Shown: one piece after another, positions 1-7,300 of the stretch | How the letters are laid out: each line of letters starts with the position of its first letter | Position numbering within the stretch: position 1 is the stretch's first letter | From: Rhizobacter sp. | GTDB lineage: Bacteria > Pseudomonadota > Gammaproteobacteria > Burkholderiales > Burkholderiaceae_C | Length of the DNA stretch: 11,444 nt | NCBI GenBank assembly: GCA_025359585.1 | Contig: JANYFX010000456.1 | Span: 1-11,444 of the forward strand | Direction: 5' to 3' | The notes under the pieces: model-generated | What the model was told of the DNA's origin: nothing | Seen by the model: only the letters and a program-made list of their open reading frames with translations | Databases searched by the model: none | Program-made: the position numbers and the translations under genes

Positions 1-101
1 CTGCGCCGAACCCGTGCCACCGCGAGAGTGGCGCCCAACGCCTGGAGCGCTTGGATGGCTTGCGGCGGCAGCCAGTCGTTGTGAGTTGATGACTTAGGCA
101 T
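1..101 (-). CDS. XRE/HipB-like transcriptional regulator, N-terminal fragment
   Basis: Reading the minus strand from the ATG at 101-99 gives 33 uninterrupted codons to the window edge, starting MPKSSTHNDWLPPQ and ending in LAVARVRR. The pattern of a short polar start, an amphipathic helix with repeated QAL, then a G-x-x-L-A-V-A-R-x-R-R segment resembles the start of small XRE-type regulators (about 90-110 residues) that in Burkholderiales often sit just upstream of a hipA-like kinase gene. The helix-turn-helix itself would lie beyond the window, so the assignment rests on the N-terminus only. The start is supported by a GAGA ribosome-binding-like stretch about a dozen bases upstream on the minus strand; a nearby ATG at 106-104 is out of frame. 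If the family call is right, the protein is a DNA-binding antitoxin or autorepressor, with the partner gene further left. It could instead be an unrelated small regulator. Confidence 0.5.
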   Translation of the reverse strand, partial: MPKSSTHNDWLPPQAIQALQALGATLAVARVRR

Positions 102-207
102 GCCATTAAGTATCTCTCAAAATGAGAAAACTGTTATTTAATGTCGTATATTTGTGGAATAAGGTGTCTCGCGCTGATCCGCGTTTCTGCGCATCGGTGC
201 GCTGCGG
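102..207. promoter_or_regulatory. AT-rich divergent intergenic region with inverted repeat
   Basis: This segment separates the leftward regulator from the rightward oligosaccharyltransferase gene. By my count about 16 of the 60 bases at 103-162 are G or C, very low beside the GC-rich surroundings. It contains a perfect 5-base inverted repeat, TCTCA-AAA-TGAGA, at 115-127, and a TAAATA/TTAAAT stretch on the minus strand at about 141-135 that could be a -10 box for the leftward gene. The repeat would then lie at or just after the transcription start, a good place for an autorepressor operator. No convincing -35 box was found for either direction. These are pattern-based readings only. Confidence 0.35.
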
Positions 208-238
208 GTGGCGGATTCAGCCCCCCGCGAGCGGCCCC

Positions 239-244
239 TAAAAT
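239..244 (+). promoter_or_regulatory. possible -10 box (TAAAAT) just upstream of pglL
   Basis: TAAAAT lies nine bases before the ATG at 253. A weak -35-like TTCAGC sits 17 bases upstream at 216-221. Transcription from here would begin at about 250-253, giving a leaderless or nearly leaderless message, which would fit the lack of any Shine-Dalgarno sequence before the ATGs at 253 and 265. The -35 matches the consensus at only three of six positions. Confidence 0.3.
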
Positions 245-252
245 GCGACGCC

Positions 253-2076
253 ATGCACGACCACATGGCTGAACACGGGGGCTCGCGACCCGCTCCCACC
301 GACGCCGATTCGAAGCCGTTGCTCATCGCGCTGGCGGTGAATGCGGTGGCCTTGCCGGCCCTGCTCGCCTACAACCTGCCGCCGTCGTCCACGTACCTGA
401 ACCAGGCTGCAGCGCTCATCGGCTGGGGCGCTTTTCTGACCGTGCTTGCTGGCTCGATGCTGCCAGGCGCATCACGCTGGTCGGGCGGTGCCAAGTCACT
501 GCAGGCTGCTTTTGCCCTGTTGCTGCTGGCCGCACTCGCTGCACCGCTCTGGGCCGGCGCGCCCTGGTCGCTGGCGCTCTCGGCGGCCGGGTTGATCGGT
601 GCAGCGGCGCTGACCGCGATGGTCGGCGCTGCGCTGCAACGCGCCGGCCGCGCCGGGCTGGCGTTTCGCGCGCTGTGCATCGGCCTCGTGGTGGCCGGTG
701 TGGCCAGCAGCCTGATCGGCATCGTGCAGGTCCATGTGCCCGCGTGGGCCGACGGCAACTGGATCGCACCGAGCGGCATCGCGGGGCGGGCCGTCAGCAA
801 CATGCGCCAGCCCAATCACATGAGCAGCTTGTTGCTGTGGGCGATCATCGCGGCGGTGTGGCTCGGCGACGCGGCCGGCGCCGGCCGCGTCGCGCGCACG
901 ATCACCCGTGCCGCCATGCTGCTGATGTTGTTCGGCCTGGTGCTCAGCGGCTCGCGCACCGGCATGCTCGGCACCGGTTTGCTGGCGCTGTGGGGCCTGC
1001 TCGACCGGCGCCTCTCGCGCCAGGCGCGCGCAGCGCTCGTGCTCGCGCCCGTGATCTTCGCGTTGTTCTGGTGGGGCGCGGCCGCGTGGAGCCACCACAG
1101 CCATGAAGTGTTCGGCGGCGACGCGCAATTCAACAAGAGCGACATCTCGAGCTCGCGCTTCGGCATCTGGGCCAACACGCTGGCGCTGATCCAGGCCCAC
1201 CCGTGGGTCGGTGTCGGATTCGGCGAGTTCAATTTCGCCTGGACGCTCACACCCTTCCCCGGCCGCCCGGTCGCCTTCTTCGACCACACCCACAACCTGC
1301 CGCTGCAACTGGCCGTGGAGCTCGGCCTGCCGCTCGCTGCGCCGGTGCTTGCGCTGCTGCTGTGGGCCTTGTGGGGCAACCTGCGGCAAGCGCTGCGGGC
1401 GCCTTCGGCGACCGACGGCGAACCTGGCGGCGTGCACCGCGCCGCATTCGTGATCGTGTTGATGGTGTTGCTGCACAGCCTGCTGGAATACCCGCTCTGG
1501 TACGCGTATTTCCTGCTGCCGGCGGCGTTTGCATTTGGCCTCGGAGTGGAGTGGCCGACCGGGTCTGCGGCGCTCGATGCGCCCGGGTCTGTCGCTGCAC
1601 CGGCCGGCGACAACAAGACCCGGCCCTTGCTGATCGCGTCGATGCTGCTGATGGTGGGCGGCCTGCTCTCGGTGGTCGACTACCTGCGCGTCGTCAAGAT
1701 CTTCGTGCCCGCCGAGACCGCGCCGCCGCTCGCCGAGCGCATTGCCGACGGCCAGCGCAGCGTGTTCTTCGCGCACCACGCCGACTACGCGGCGGCCACC
1801 ACCGCAGAGCACCCTGCGGACGCGATGGCCGCGTTCGTGCGCGCTCCGCACTACCTGCTCGACGCGCGCCTGATGATGACCTGGGCCAAGGCGCTCAACG
1901 AAGCCGGCAAGACCGACGAAGCACGCTTCGTGGCGCAGCGGCTGAAGGAATTCAACAACGCGCAGGCGGCAGAGTTTTTCGAGCCGTGTACCACCGTGGG
2001 CGGCGCCGATGCCGCCGCTGTGCCGTTCCAGTGCCAGGCGCCGGCGCGCGTGTTTCGCTACGAGGACTTCAGATAA
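253..2076 (+). CDS. pglL: PglL/Wzy-family O-oligosaccharyltransferase (O-antigen ligase-like)
   Basis: The 607-residue polytopic inner-membrane protein resembles bacterial O-oligosaccharyltransferases (PglL/PglO), which move a lipid-linked glycan onto Ser/Thr of periplasmic proteins, typically pilins; WaaL ligases and Wzy polymerases share the fold. About ten or more hydrophobic segments are visible. Diagnostic motifs, numbered from the ATG at 253, are MRQPNH (184-189), SGSRTG (232-237), a large periplasmic loop, the HTHNLPLQLAVELG segment (345-358; its histidines correspond to the essential His region of PglL) and LHSLLEYPLWYAYFLLP (407-423). The soluble C-terminus after about residue 440 matches a Wzy_C_2-like tail. 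The reading frame extends to a GTG at 208, but no ribosome binding site supports it; the ATGs at 253 or 265 are likelier, the latter giving 603 residues. It converges on moaC with 28 bases between and no clear terminator. No pilin gene is seen alongside, so the acceptor is unknown, and a ligase role for lipopolysaccharide remains possible. Confidence 0.82.
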   Translation: MHDHMAEHGGSRPAPTDADSKPLLIALAVNAVALPALLAYNLPPSSTYLNQAAALIGWGAFLTVLAGSMLPGASRWSGGAKSLQAAFALLLLAALAAPLWAGAPWSLALSAAGLIGAAALTAMVGAALQRAGRAGLAFRALCIGLVVAGVASSLIGIVQVHVPAWADGNWIAPSGIAGRAVSNMRQPNHMSSLLLWAIIAAVWLGDAAGAGRVARTITRAAMLLMLFGLVLSGSRTGMLGTGLLALWGLLDRRLSRQARAALVLAPVIFALFWWGAAAWSHHSHEVFGGDAQFNKSDISSSRFGIWANTLALIQAHPWVGVGFGEFNFAWTLTPFPGRPVAFFDHTHNLPLQLAVELGLPLAAPVLALLLWALWGNLRQALRAPSATDGEPGGVHRAAFVIVLMVLLHSLLEYPLWYAYFLLPAAFAFGLGVEWPTGSAALDAPGSVAAPAGDNKTRPLLIASMLLMVGGLLSVVDYLRVVKIFVPAETAPPLAERIADGQRSVFFAHHADYAAATTAEHPADAMAAFVRAPHYLLDARLMMTWAKALNEAGKTDEARFVAQRLKEFNNAQAAEFFEPCTTVGGADAAAVPFQCQAPARVFRYEDFR

Positions 2077-2104
2077 GCGCGAGCCCGCTGGACTCGGCGG
2101 CGCT

Positions 2105-2599
2105 TCAAGCGGTCGCCACCCAGTCGCCCGACTTGCCGCCGTGTTTTTCGAGCACGCGGATCTCGCCCATCACCATGCCGCGGTCGGCCGCCTTGCACAT
2201 GTCGTAGATGGTGAGCAGGCCGATCTGCACCGCCGTCAGCGCTTCCATCTCGACCCCCGTGCGGCCCAGCGTTTCGACCTGCGCGGTGCAGCGCACGCTG
2301 CTGTTCGTGGCGTCGGTTTCGAACTCGACCGTCACCCGCGTGATCGACAGCGGGTGGCACAGCGGGATCAGCTCCGAGGTGCGCTTGGCCGCCTGAATCG
2401 CCGCGACGCGCGCCACGCCGATCACGTCGCCTTTTTTCGCGGTGCCACCTTCGATCAGCGCCAGCGTGGCCGGCAGCATGCGGATCACGCCGCTGGCACG
2501 CGCCACGCGGTGGGTTTCGCTCTTGGCCGACACATCGACCATGTGCGCCTGGCCATGCACGTCGAAATGTGTCAGCGGGGACGAAGGCGTTGAACTCAT
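2105..2599 (-). CDS. moaC: cyclic pyranopterin monophosphate synthase MoaC
   Basis: The 164-residue cytoplasmic enzyme converts 3',8-cyclo-7,8-dihydro-GTP, made by MoaA, into cyclic pyranopterin monophosphate, the first stable intermediate of molybdenum cofactor synthesis. It is nearly full-length compared with E. coli MoaC (about 161 residues) and aligns by eye with a constant offset of five residues. Signature blocks are HMVDVSAK (19-26), KKGDV (55-59), AAIQAAKRT (66-74), IPLCHP (78-83), GVEMEALTA (115-123), IYDMCKA (131-137) and GGKSGDW (154-160). The active-site residues known from E. coli (K51, H77, D128, K131) correspond to K56, H82, D133 and K136, all present, so the enzyme should be active. 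The ATG at 2599-2597 is chosen because MoaC homology starts shortly after it; the frame stays open upstream to 2716 without family similarity. A GAGAG stretch lies 11 bases before the ATG on the minus strand. No other mo-cofactor gene is present here. Confidence 0.97.
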   Translation of the reverse strand: MSSTPSSPLTHFDVHGQAHMVDVSAKSETHRVARASGVIRMLPATLALIEGGTAKKGDVIGVARVAAIQAAKRTSELIPLCHPLSITRVTVEFETDATNSSVRCTAQVETLGRTGVEMEALTAVQIGLLTIYDMCKAADRGMVMGEIRVLEKHGGKSGDWVATA

Positions 2600-2639
2600 G
2601 GGGCGAAACACTCTCGAAAGATTTGTGCGGCATGATGCC
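2600..2639. promoter_or_regulatory. short divergent spacer between moaC and M48 protease gene
   Basis: Only 40 bases separate the moaC start codon from the chosen start of the protease gene, so a promoter for one gene probably lies inside the 5' end of the other. I see no consensus -10/-35 pair in either direction. On the minus strand GAGAG at about 2615-2611 is a weak ribosome-binding candidate for moaC. On the plus strand no Shine-Dalgarno motif precedes the ATG at 2640. Confidence 0.4.
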
Positions 2640-4304
2640 ATGCACTGTTCGCCCGAATTCCGCACCACATCCTTCCTCGAGACTCTGCGCGCGCGCCCCC
2701 CTGTTTTGCCCCACACCTCTTATCGCCGAACACCGCTGCGCACCCGCCTGATCGCTGCCGCGTGTTGTGCTGCCTTGGTGTGCCCCGCTGCGCTGCCACC
2801 GGCCTGGGCGCAGAACCAGCTGCCGGCGCTCGGCGACCCGGCCTCCGAAGACTTCAACCTCGGCACCGAACGCAAACTCGGCGACGAAATCATGCGCGAG
2901 ATTCGCGCCGACCCCGACTATCTCGACGACCCGGTCCTGCTCGAATACCTGCAGTCGCTGTGGCAGCCGCTGGTGGCGCAGGCGCGGGTGCGCGGCAACA
3001 TCAGCTCCGACATCGACCAGCGCATGGCCTGGGAACCGTTCCTCGTGCGCGACCGCAGCGTCAACGCCTTCGCGTTGCCGGGCGGGTATGTCGGCGTGCA
3101 CCTCGGCCTGATGGCCATCACCTACACGCGCGACGAGCTGGCCTCGGTGCTCGCGCACGAGATGTCGCACGTCACACAGCGCCACATCGCGCGCAGCATC
3201 GCCAACAGCAAGCGTGCGTCGCTGGTCAGCCTCGCCGGTTTGATCGTGGGTGTGCTCGCCGCCAGCCGTGCCGGCAGCAGCAGTGTCGACGCGGCCAACG
3301 CGGCCATCATCGGCGGCCAGGCGCTGTCGGTTCAGGGTCAGCTCAACTTCTCTCGCGACATGGAGCGCGAGGCCGACCGGGTTGGTTTTTCCGTCATGTC
3401 GGGGGCCGGTTTTGCGCCCGGCGGCATGGCCGCGATGTTCGAAAGACTCGACCAGTCTTCGCGCCTGAACGACAGCGGCGGCTTCCCTTATTTGCGCACC
3501 CACCCGCTCACCACCGAGCGCATCGGCGAAGCGCGTGCGCGGCTCGGTACCGCGGCGCCGGTGGCGCCCGTCAGCGTGCTCGAACACACGGCCGCCCAGG
3601 CGCGCGCGCGTGTCCTGATGGATGCACGCTTCGATGCGCTGCGCCACTGGCAGGCGCTCGACGCCGACCGGGTTGCCACGAGCGTGGCCGACAAGCTCGC
3701 CAGCGCCTACGAGAGCGCACTCGCTTCGACGCTGCTGCGCGACTGGGCGCGCGCCGACGTGTCGCTCGCCACCGCGCTGAACATCGTGCGCACCAGCCCG
3801 CGCAGCGACGCACGCGCCGAGCGCGCGGTGGTGCTGCTGAACGCGCAGTCGCTGCTGGCGCGCGGTGATGTCGTGAAGGCCAACGCCGCCTTGTTGCCTT
3901 ATGCGAACGACGGCTCGCGCCCGGTGCTGCTGCTGACCACGCAGGCGGTGCTGGCCGAGTCGGCGGCGGGTGGGCCCCGGCCCGACGACGCGGCGCTGAA
4001 ACAACGCGCCTCCGAGCTGCAGACCTGGGTGGCCGTGAACCCGCGCGACCCGCTTGCGTGGACGGCGCTGAGCCAGGTCAGCGAGCGCCTCGGCCAGCCG
4101 CTGCGCGCGATCCGCGCCGATGCCGAAGCGCGCTTCGCGCTCGGCGACCTGGCCGGCGCGGTCGATCGTTTTCACGCTGGCCAGCGCCGCGCTCGCAGCG
4201 GCGGTGCGGTCGATTTCATCGACGCTTCGGTCATCGACGCGCGGCTGCGCGACGTGGAGCTGCTGCGCAAGCAGATCAAGGCCGACGAGAAGGCCGCGCG
4301 ATAA
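2640..4304 (+). CDS. BepA-like M48 family periplasmic metalloprotease with TPR-like tail
   Basis: This 554-residue protein belongs to the M48 zinc metalloproteases of the BepA (YfgC) type, which assist or degrade stalled outer-membrane proteins in the periplasm. The N-terminus carries a basic stretch followed by a hydrophobic core and a likely signal peptidase site after AWA (about residue 57). The catalytic zinc motif HEMSH is at 173-177 with catalytic E174; the third ligand is E244 in READR, and H288 in RTHPLTTERI matches the 'His-switch' residue of E. coli BepA (H246). Spacings between these residues agree with BepA (H136, E201, H246). The Ala-rich helical C-terminal half (about 320-554) looks like tetratricopeptide repeats. 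The frame is open to 2442, but those codons lie antisense to moaC; an ATG at 2598 would overlap the moaC start, so ATG 2640 is preferred. The next gene follows after 59 bases in the same direction, suggesting co-transcription. BepA itself versus a paralogue such as LoiP/YcaL is decided by the long repeat tail. Confidence 0.9.
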   Translation: MHCSPEFRTTSFLETLRARPPVLPHTSYRRTPLRTRLIAAACCAALVCPAALPPAWAQNQLPALGDPASEDFNLGTERKLGDEIMREIRADPDYLDDPVLLEYLQSLWQPLVAQARVRGNISSDIDQRMAWEPFLVRDRSVNAFALPGGYVGVHLGLMAITYTRDELASVLAHEMSHVTQRHIARSIANSKRASLVSLAGLIVGVLAASRAGSSSVDAANAAIIGGQALSVQGQLNFSRDMEREADRVGFSVMSGAGFAPGGMAAMFERLDQSSRLNDSGGFPYLRTHPLTTERIGEARARLGTAAPVAPVSVLEHTAAQARARVLMDARFDALRHWQALDADRVATSVADKLASAYESALASTLLRDWARADVSLATALNIVRTSPRSDARAERAVVLLNAQSLLARGDVVKANAALLPYANDGSRPVLLLTTQAVLAESAAGGPRPDDAALKQRASELQTWVAVNPRDPLAWTALSQVSERLGQPLRAIRADAEARFALGDLAGAVDRFHAGQRRARSGGAVDFIDASVIDARLRDVELLRKQIKADEKAAR

Positions 4305-4337
4305 GCGCCGTGCGTTGAGCCCGCGCTCTTAGACTTG

Positions 4338-4358
4338 CCGGCAACGACAAGCCGGGAG
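4338..4358 (+). promoter_or_regulatory. A2M ribosome binding site partly inside a GC-rich hairpin
   Basis: GGGAG at 4354-4358 lies five bases before the ATG at 4364 and decides that start. CCGGC at 4338-4342 can pair with GCCGG at 4351-4355 across an 8-base loop (AACGACAA), burying the first two Gs of the Shine-Dalgarno sequence. The stem is only 5 bp but all G-C. No T-run follows, so it is not a standard terminator for the upstream protease gene. Confidence 0.4.
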
Positions 4359-4363
4359 ACGGA

Positions 4364-7300
4364 ATGCAAGGGTTCATCGGGAAAGCAGCGCTCATTGCCT
4401 GCGTGCTCGGGTCGGCGGCCAGCCTGGCCGCCACCGTCACCAGCGTCAGCCCGCAAGGCGAAGTAGCGCAGGTGCGCCAGGTCACGGTGAAATTCTCTGA
4501 AGCGGTGGTTCCGTTCGGTGACCTGCGTTTGCCCGACCCGATGAGCCTGGCCTGCCAGGGCGCGGTGCCCGCAGGTTCGGGCCGCTGGGCCAATGACAAG
4601 GTCTGGTTGTACGACTTCAGTGAAGCGCTCGGCCCGGGCACTCGCTGCACGCTCAAGGCGCGCAGCGACTGGAAGCCACTCGCGGGCGCGCTCACCGGCA
4701 TCACCGAATTCAGCTTCAACACCGGCGGCCCGGCCATCGTTGCGATGCAGCCTTACGACGGCGGGCAAATCGAGGAAGACCAGTATTTTCTGCTGCGGCT
4801 GAACGGCGCTGCGGTGCAGAGCACGGTCACCGCCAACGCCTGGTGCGAGGTCGAAGGCATCGGCGAGCGGCTGCCCGCGCGCGTGATCGACGGCGAGCCG
4901 CGCGCGCAGTTGCTCAAGGCGCGCAACATCAACAAGGCCCAGGCCGAACGCACGCTCGTGCTCGCCTGCGCGCGGCCTTTGCCACACGGCAGCGCGGTGC
5001 GCTTCATCTGGGGCAAGGGCATCGCCGCGGCCGCCAACCCGAAGGTCGTGACCAGCAGCGAGCAGCGTTACCGCTTCACGGTGCGGCCTGCCTTCACAGC
5101 CGAGTTCTCGTGCGAGCGCGAGCGCGCCAACGCACCGTGTCTGCCGATCCGACCGATGAGCCTGCGTTTTTCGGCACCGATCTCACGTGAAGCGGCAGGC
5201 CTGGTTCGGCTGAAACCGGCGAGCGGCGAGGCCTTCAAACCGGTCTTCGACAAGGACGACAGAACGCTCGAAGTCAGTGACATCGGCTTCCCGAAACCGC
5301 TGCCCGAGAACACCACGTTCACGGTCGAGCTGCCGCGTGACTTGAAAGACAACGCGGGTCGTGTGCTGTCGAACGCGGCGAGCTTTCCGCTCAAGGTGGC
5401 CACCGGTGACGCGCCGCCCATCGCCAAGTTCGCGGCCGCGCCCTTCGGTGTGATCGAGCTGAATGCCGAGCCGGTGTTGCCGATCACATTGCGCCACGTG
5501 CAGGGCGACATGCGGCCCGCTGCTTCGGGCGGGCAGGTGCGGATGCGACGCTTGCAGACCGATGCGGACATCCTCGCCTGGTACGCGCGCCTGCGCAAGT
5601 ACGACGACGGCCAGCTCTCGGCGCGCGAAGCCGGGTTGCCCGAGAAGGACTGGGCCACGTTCGAAGAGACGACGAATGCGCAGGGCCGCAAGATTCGCCA
5701 GCGCTCCGAGCGTTATGTGGCCACGCGCGAGCTCTCGCTGTTGAACAAGGACGGTGCCGCGAAGCGGCTCGATCTGCCGCAACTCGTCGGCGGCGACCCG
5801 CGCCCGTTCGAGGTCGTCGGCATCCCTTTGCCCGAGCCGGGTTACCACGTCGTCGAGATCGAATCGACGCGTTTGGGCGAATCGCTGCTCGACAAAAAGG
5901 CACCGATGTTCGTGCGCACCGGCGTGCTCGTGACCAACCTGGGCGTGCACTTCAAGCTCGGCCGCGAGAACAGTGTGGTCTGGGTGACGACGCTCGACCG
6001 CGGTGTGCCGGTGGGGGGCGCCGACGTGGTCGTCAACGACTGCAACGGCAACAAACTCTGGTCCGGGCAGACCGACGCGCAAGGCCTCGCGCGTGCAGCG
6101 CAGGCCTTCGACACACGCTTCGAAACCTGTGTGGCCGACAGCGGCCTGTTCGTCACCGCGCGCAAGGCCGACACGAAGGGCGTGGTCGACACCGCGTTCG
6201 TGTTCAGCAACTGGCAAAAGGGCATCGAAGCCTGGCGCTTCAACGTGCCGACCGGGCGTGGCATCGAGCCCGACGTGCGCGCGGCGACGGTGTTCGACCG
6301 CACGCTGTTCCGCGCCGGCGAAACCGTGTCGATGAAACACTTCCTGCGCTTCGAGACCTCCACCGGCCTCGCGAACGCCAAGCCCGACGAGCTGCCGACG
6401 CGTTTGAAGATCGTGCACGAAGGCACTGGCCAGGAATTCGTGCAGCCGCTGCAATGGAACGGTGCGCGCCATGCGGTGTCGACCTGGAACATTCCGGCTG
6501 CCACCAAGCTCGGTGTCTACAACGTGGTGCTCGAACGCGAGAGTGGCAATGAGAACCGGCGCCGCCAATGGACGAGCGGCAACTTCCGCGTCGAAGAGTT
6601 TCGGTTGCCGCTGGTCGATGCTCGGCTGAGCGGCCCGAAAGCGATTGCGGTCGCGCCGAAAGAATTGCCGATCGAGCTGCAGCTGAACTACTTCAGCGGC
6701 GGCCCGATGGCGCAAGTTGCCGCGCGTGCAAGCGCCGTGCTGAAAAGCCGTGCGACCAGCTTCAGCGGCTACGACGAATTTTCGTTCGAGCCGCCACGTG
6801 AAGCGTCCAAGGCGCAGGCCGGTGGCGAAGACAGCGAAGCGGAAGCCGGTGCGAACGACAGCAAACTCGTCGCCGACAAACTGCCGCTCACCACCGACAA
6901 GAATGGCGCCGCGAGCTTCACGCTGAAAGACCTGCCGAAGATCACGCGGCCGAGCGAAGTCAGCGCCGAGGTCACCTACAACGACCCGAACGGCGAGGTG
7001 CTGACCATCGCCAACAACATTGCGTTGTGGCCGAGCGCGGTGGTGCTGGGTGTGAAGACCGGCTCGTGGGCGAGCAGCCGCGGCAAGGTCAAGTTCACCG
7101 TGCTCGCGCTCGACACGAAAGGCGTGGCGATCAAGGGCCAGAGCGTGGAAGTGCGCGGCCGTTTGAGCCAGACCATCAGCACGCGCAAGCGCATGGTCGG
7201 TGGCTTCTACGCGTATGACAACCGCACCGAAACGAAAGACCTCGGCGCGCTGTGCAGCGGCAGCAGCGACGACCGCGGCCTGCTCTTGTGCGAAGCCGAG

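Noticed and set aside
496..1851. A 451-codon minus-strand open frame opposite pglL
   Set aside because: Gln/Arg/His-rich low-complexity translation without motifs, while the plus strand shows membrane segments and PglL signatures.
2077..2104. Possible bidirectional terminator between pglL and moaC
   Set aside because: Only a 4-bp CGAG/CTCG pairing with a large loop and no T-run; not better than chance in GC-rich sequence.
2442..2639. N-terminal extension of the M48 protease to 2442 or 2598
   Set aside because: Bases 2442-2597 lie antisense to well-conserved moaC codons and the translated extension is not signal-like; the start at 2640 leaves a signal peptide.
2058..4175. A 705-codon minus-strand open frame across moaC and the protease gene
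   Set aside because: It crosses moaC in a different frame and is antisense to a protease with intact catalytic residues; its composition is that of a shadow frame.
4330..4335. TAGACT as a -10 promoter box for the A2M gene
   Set aside because: No acceptable -35 at 16-18 bases upstream; the TTGAGC at 4315-4320 is only nine bases away.
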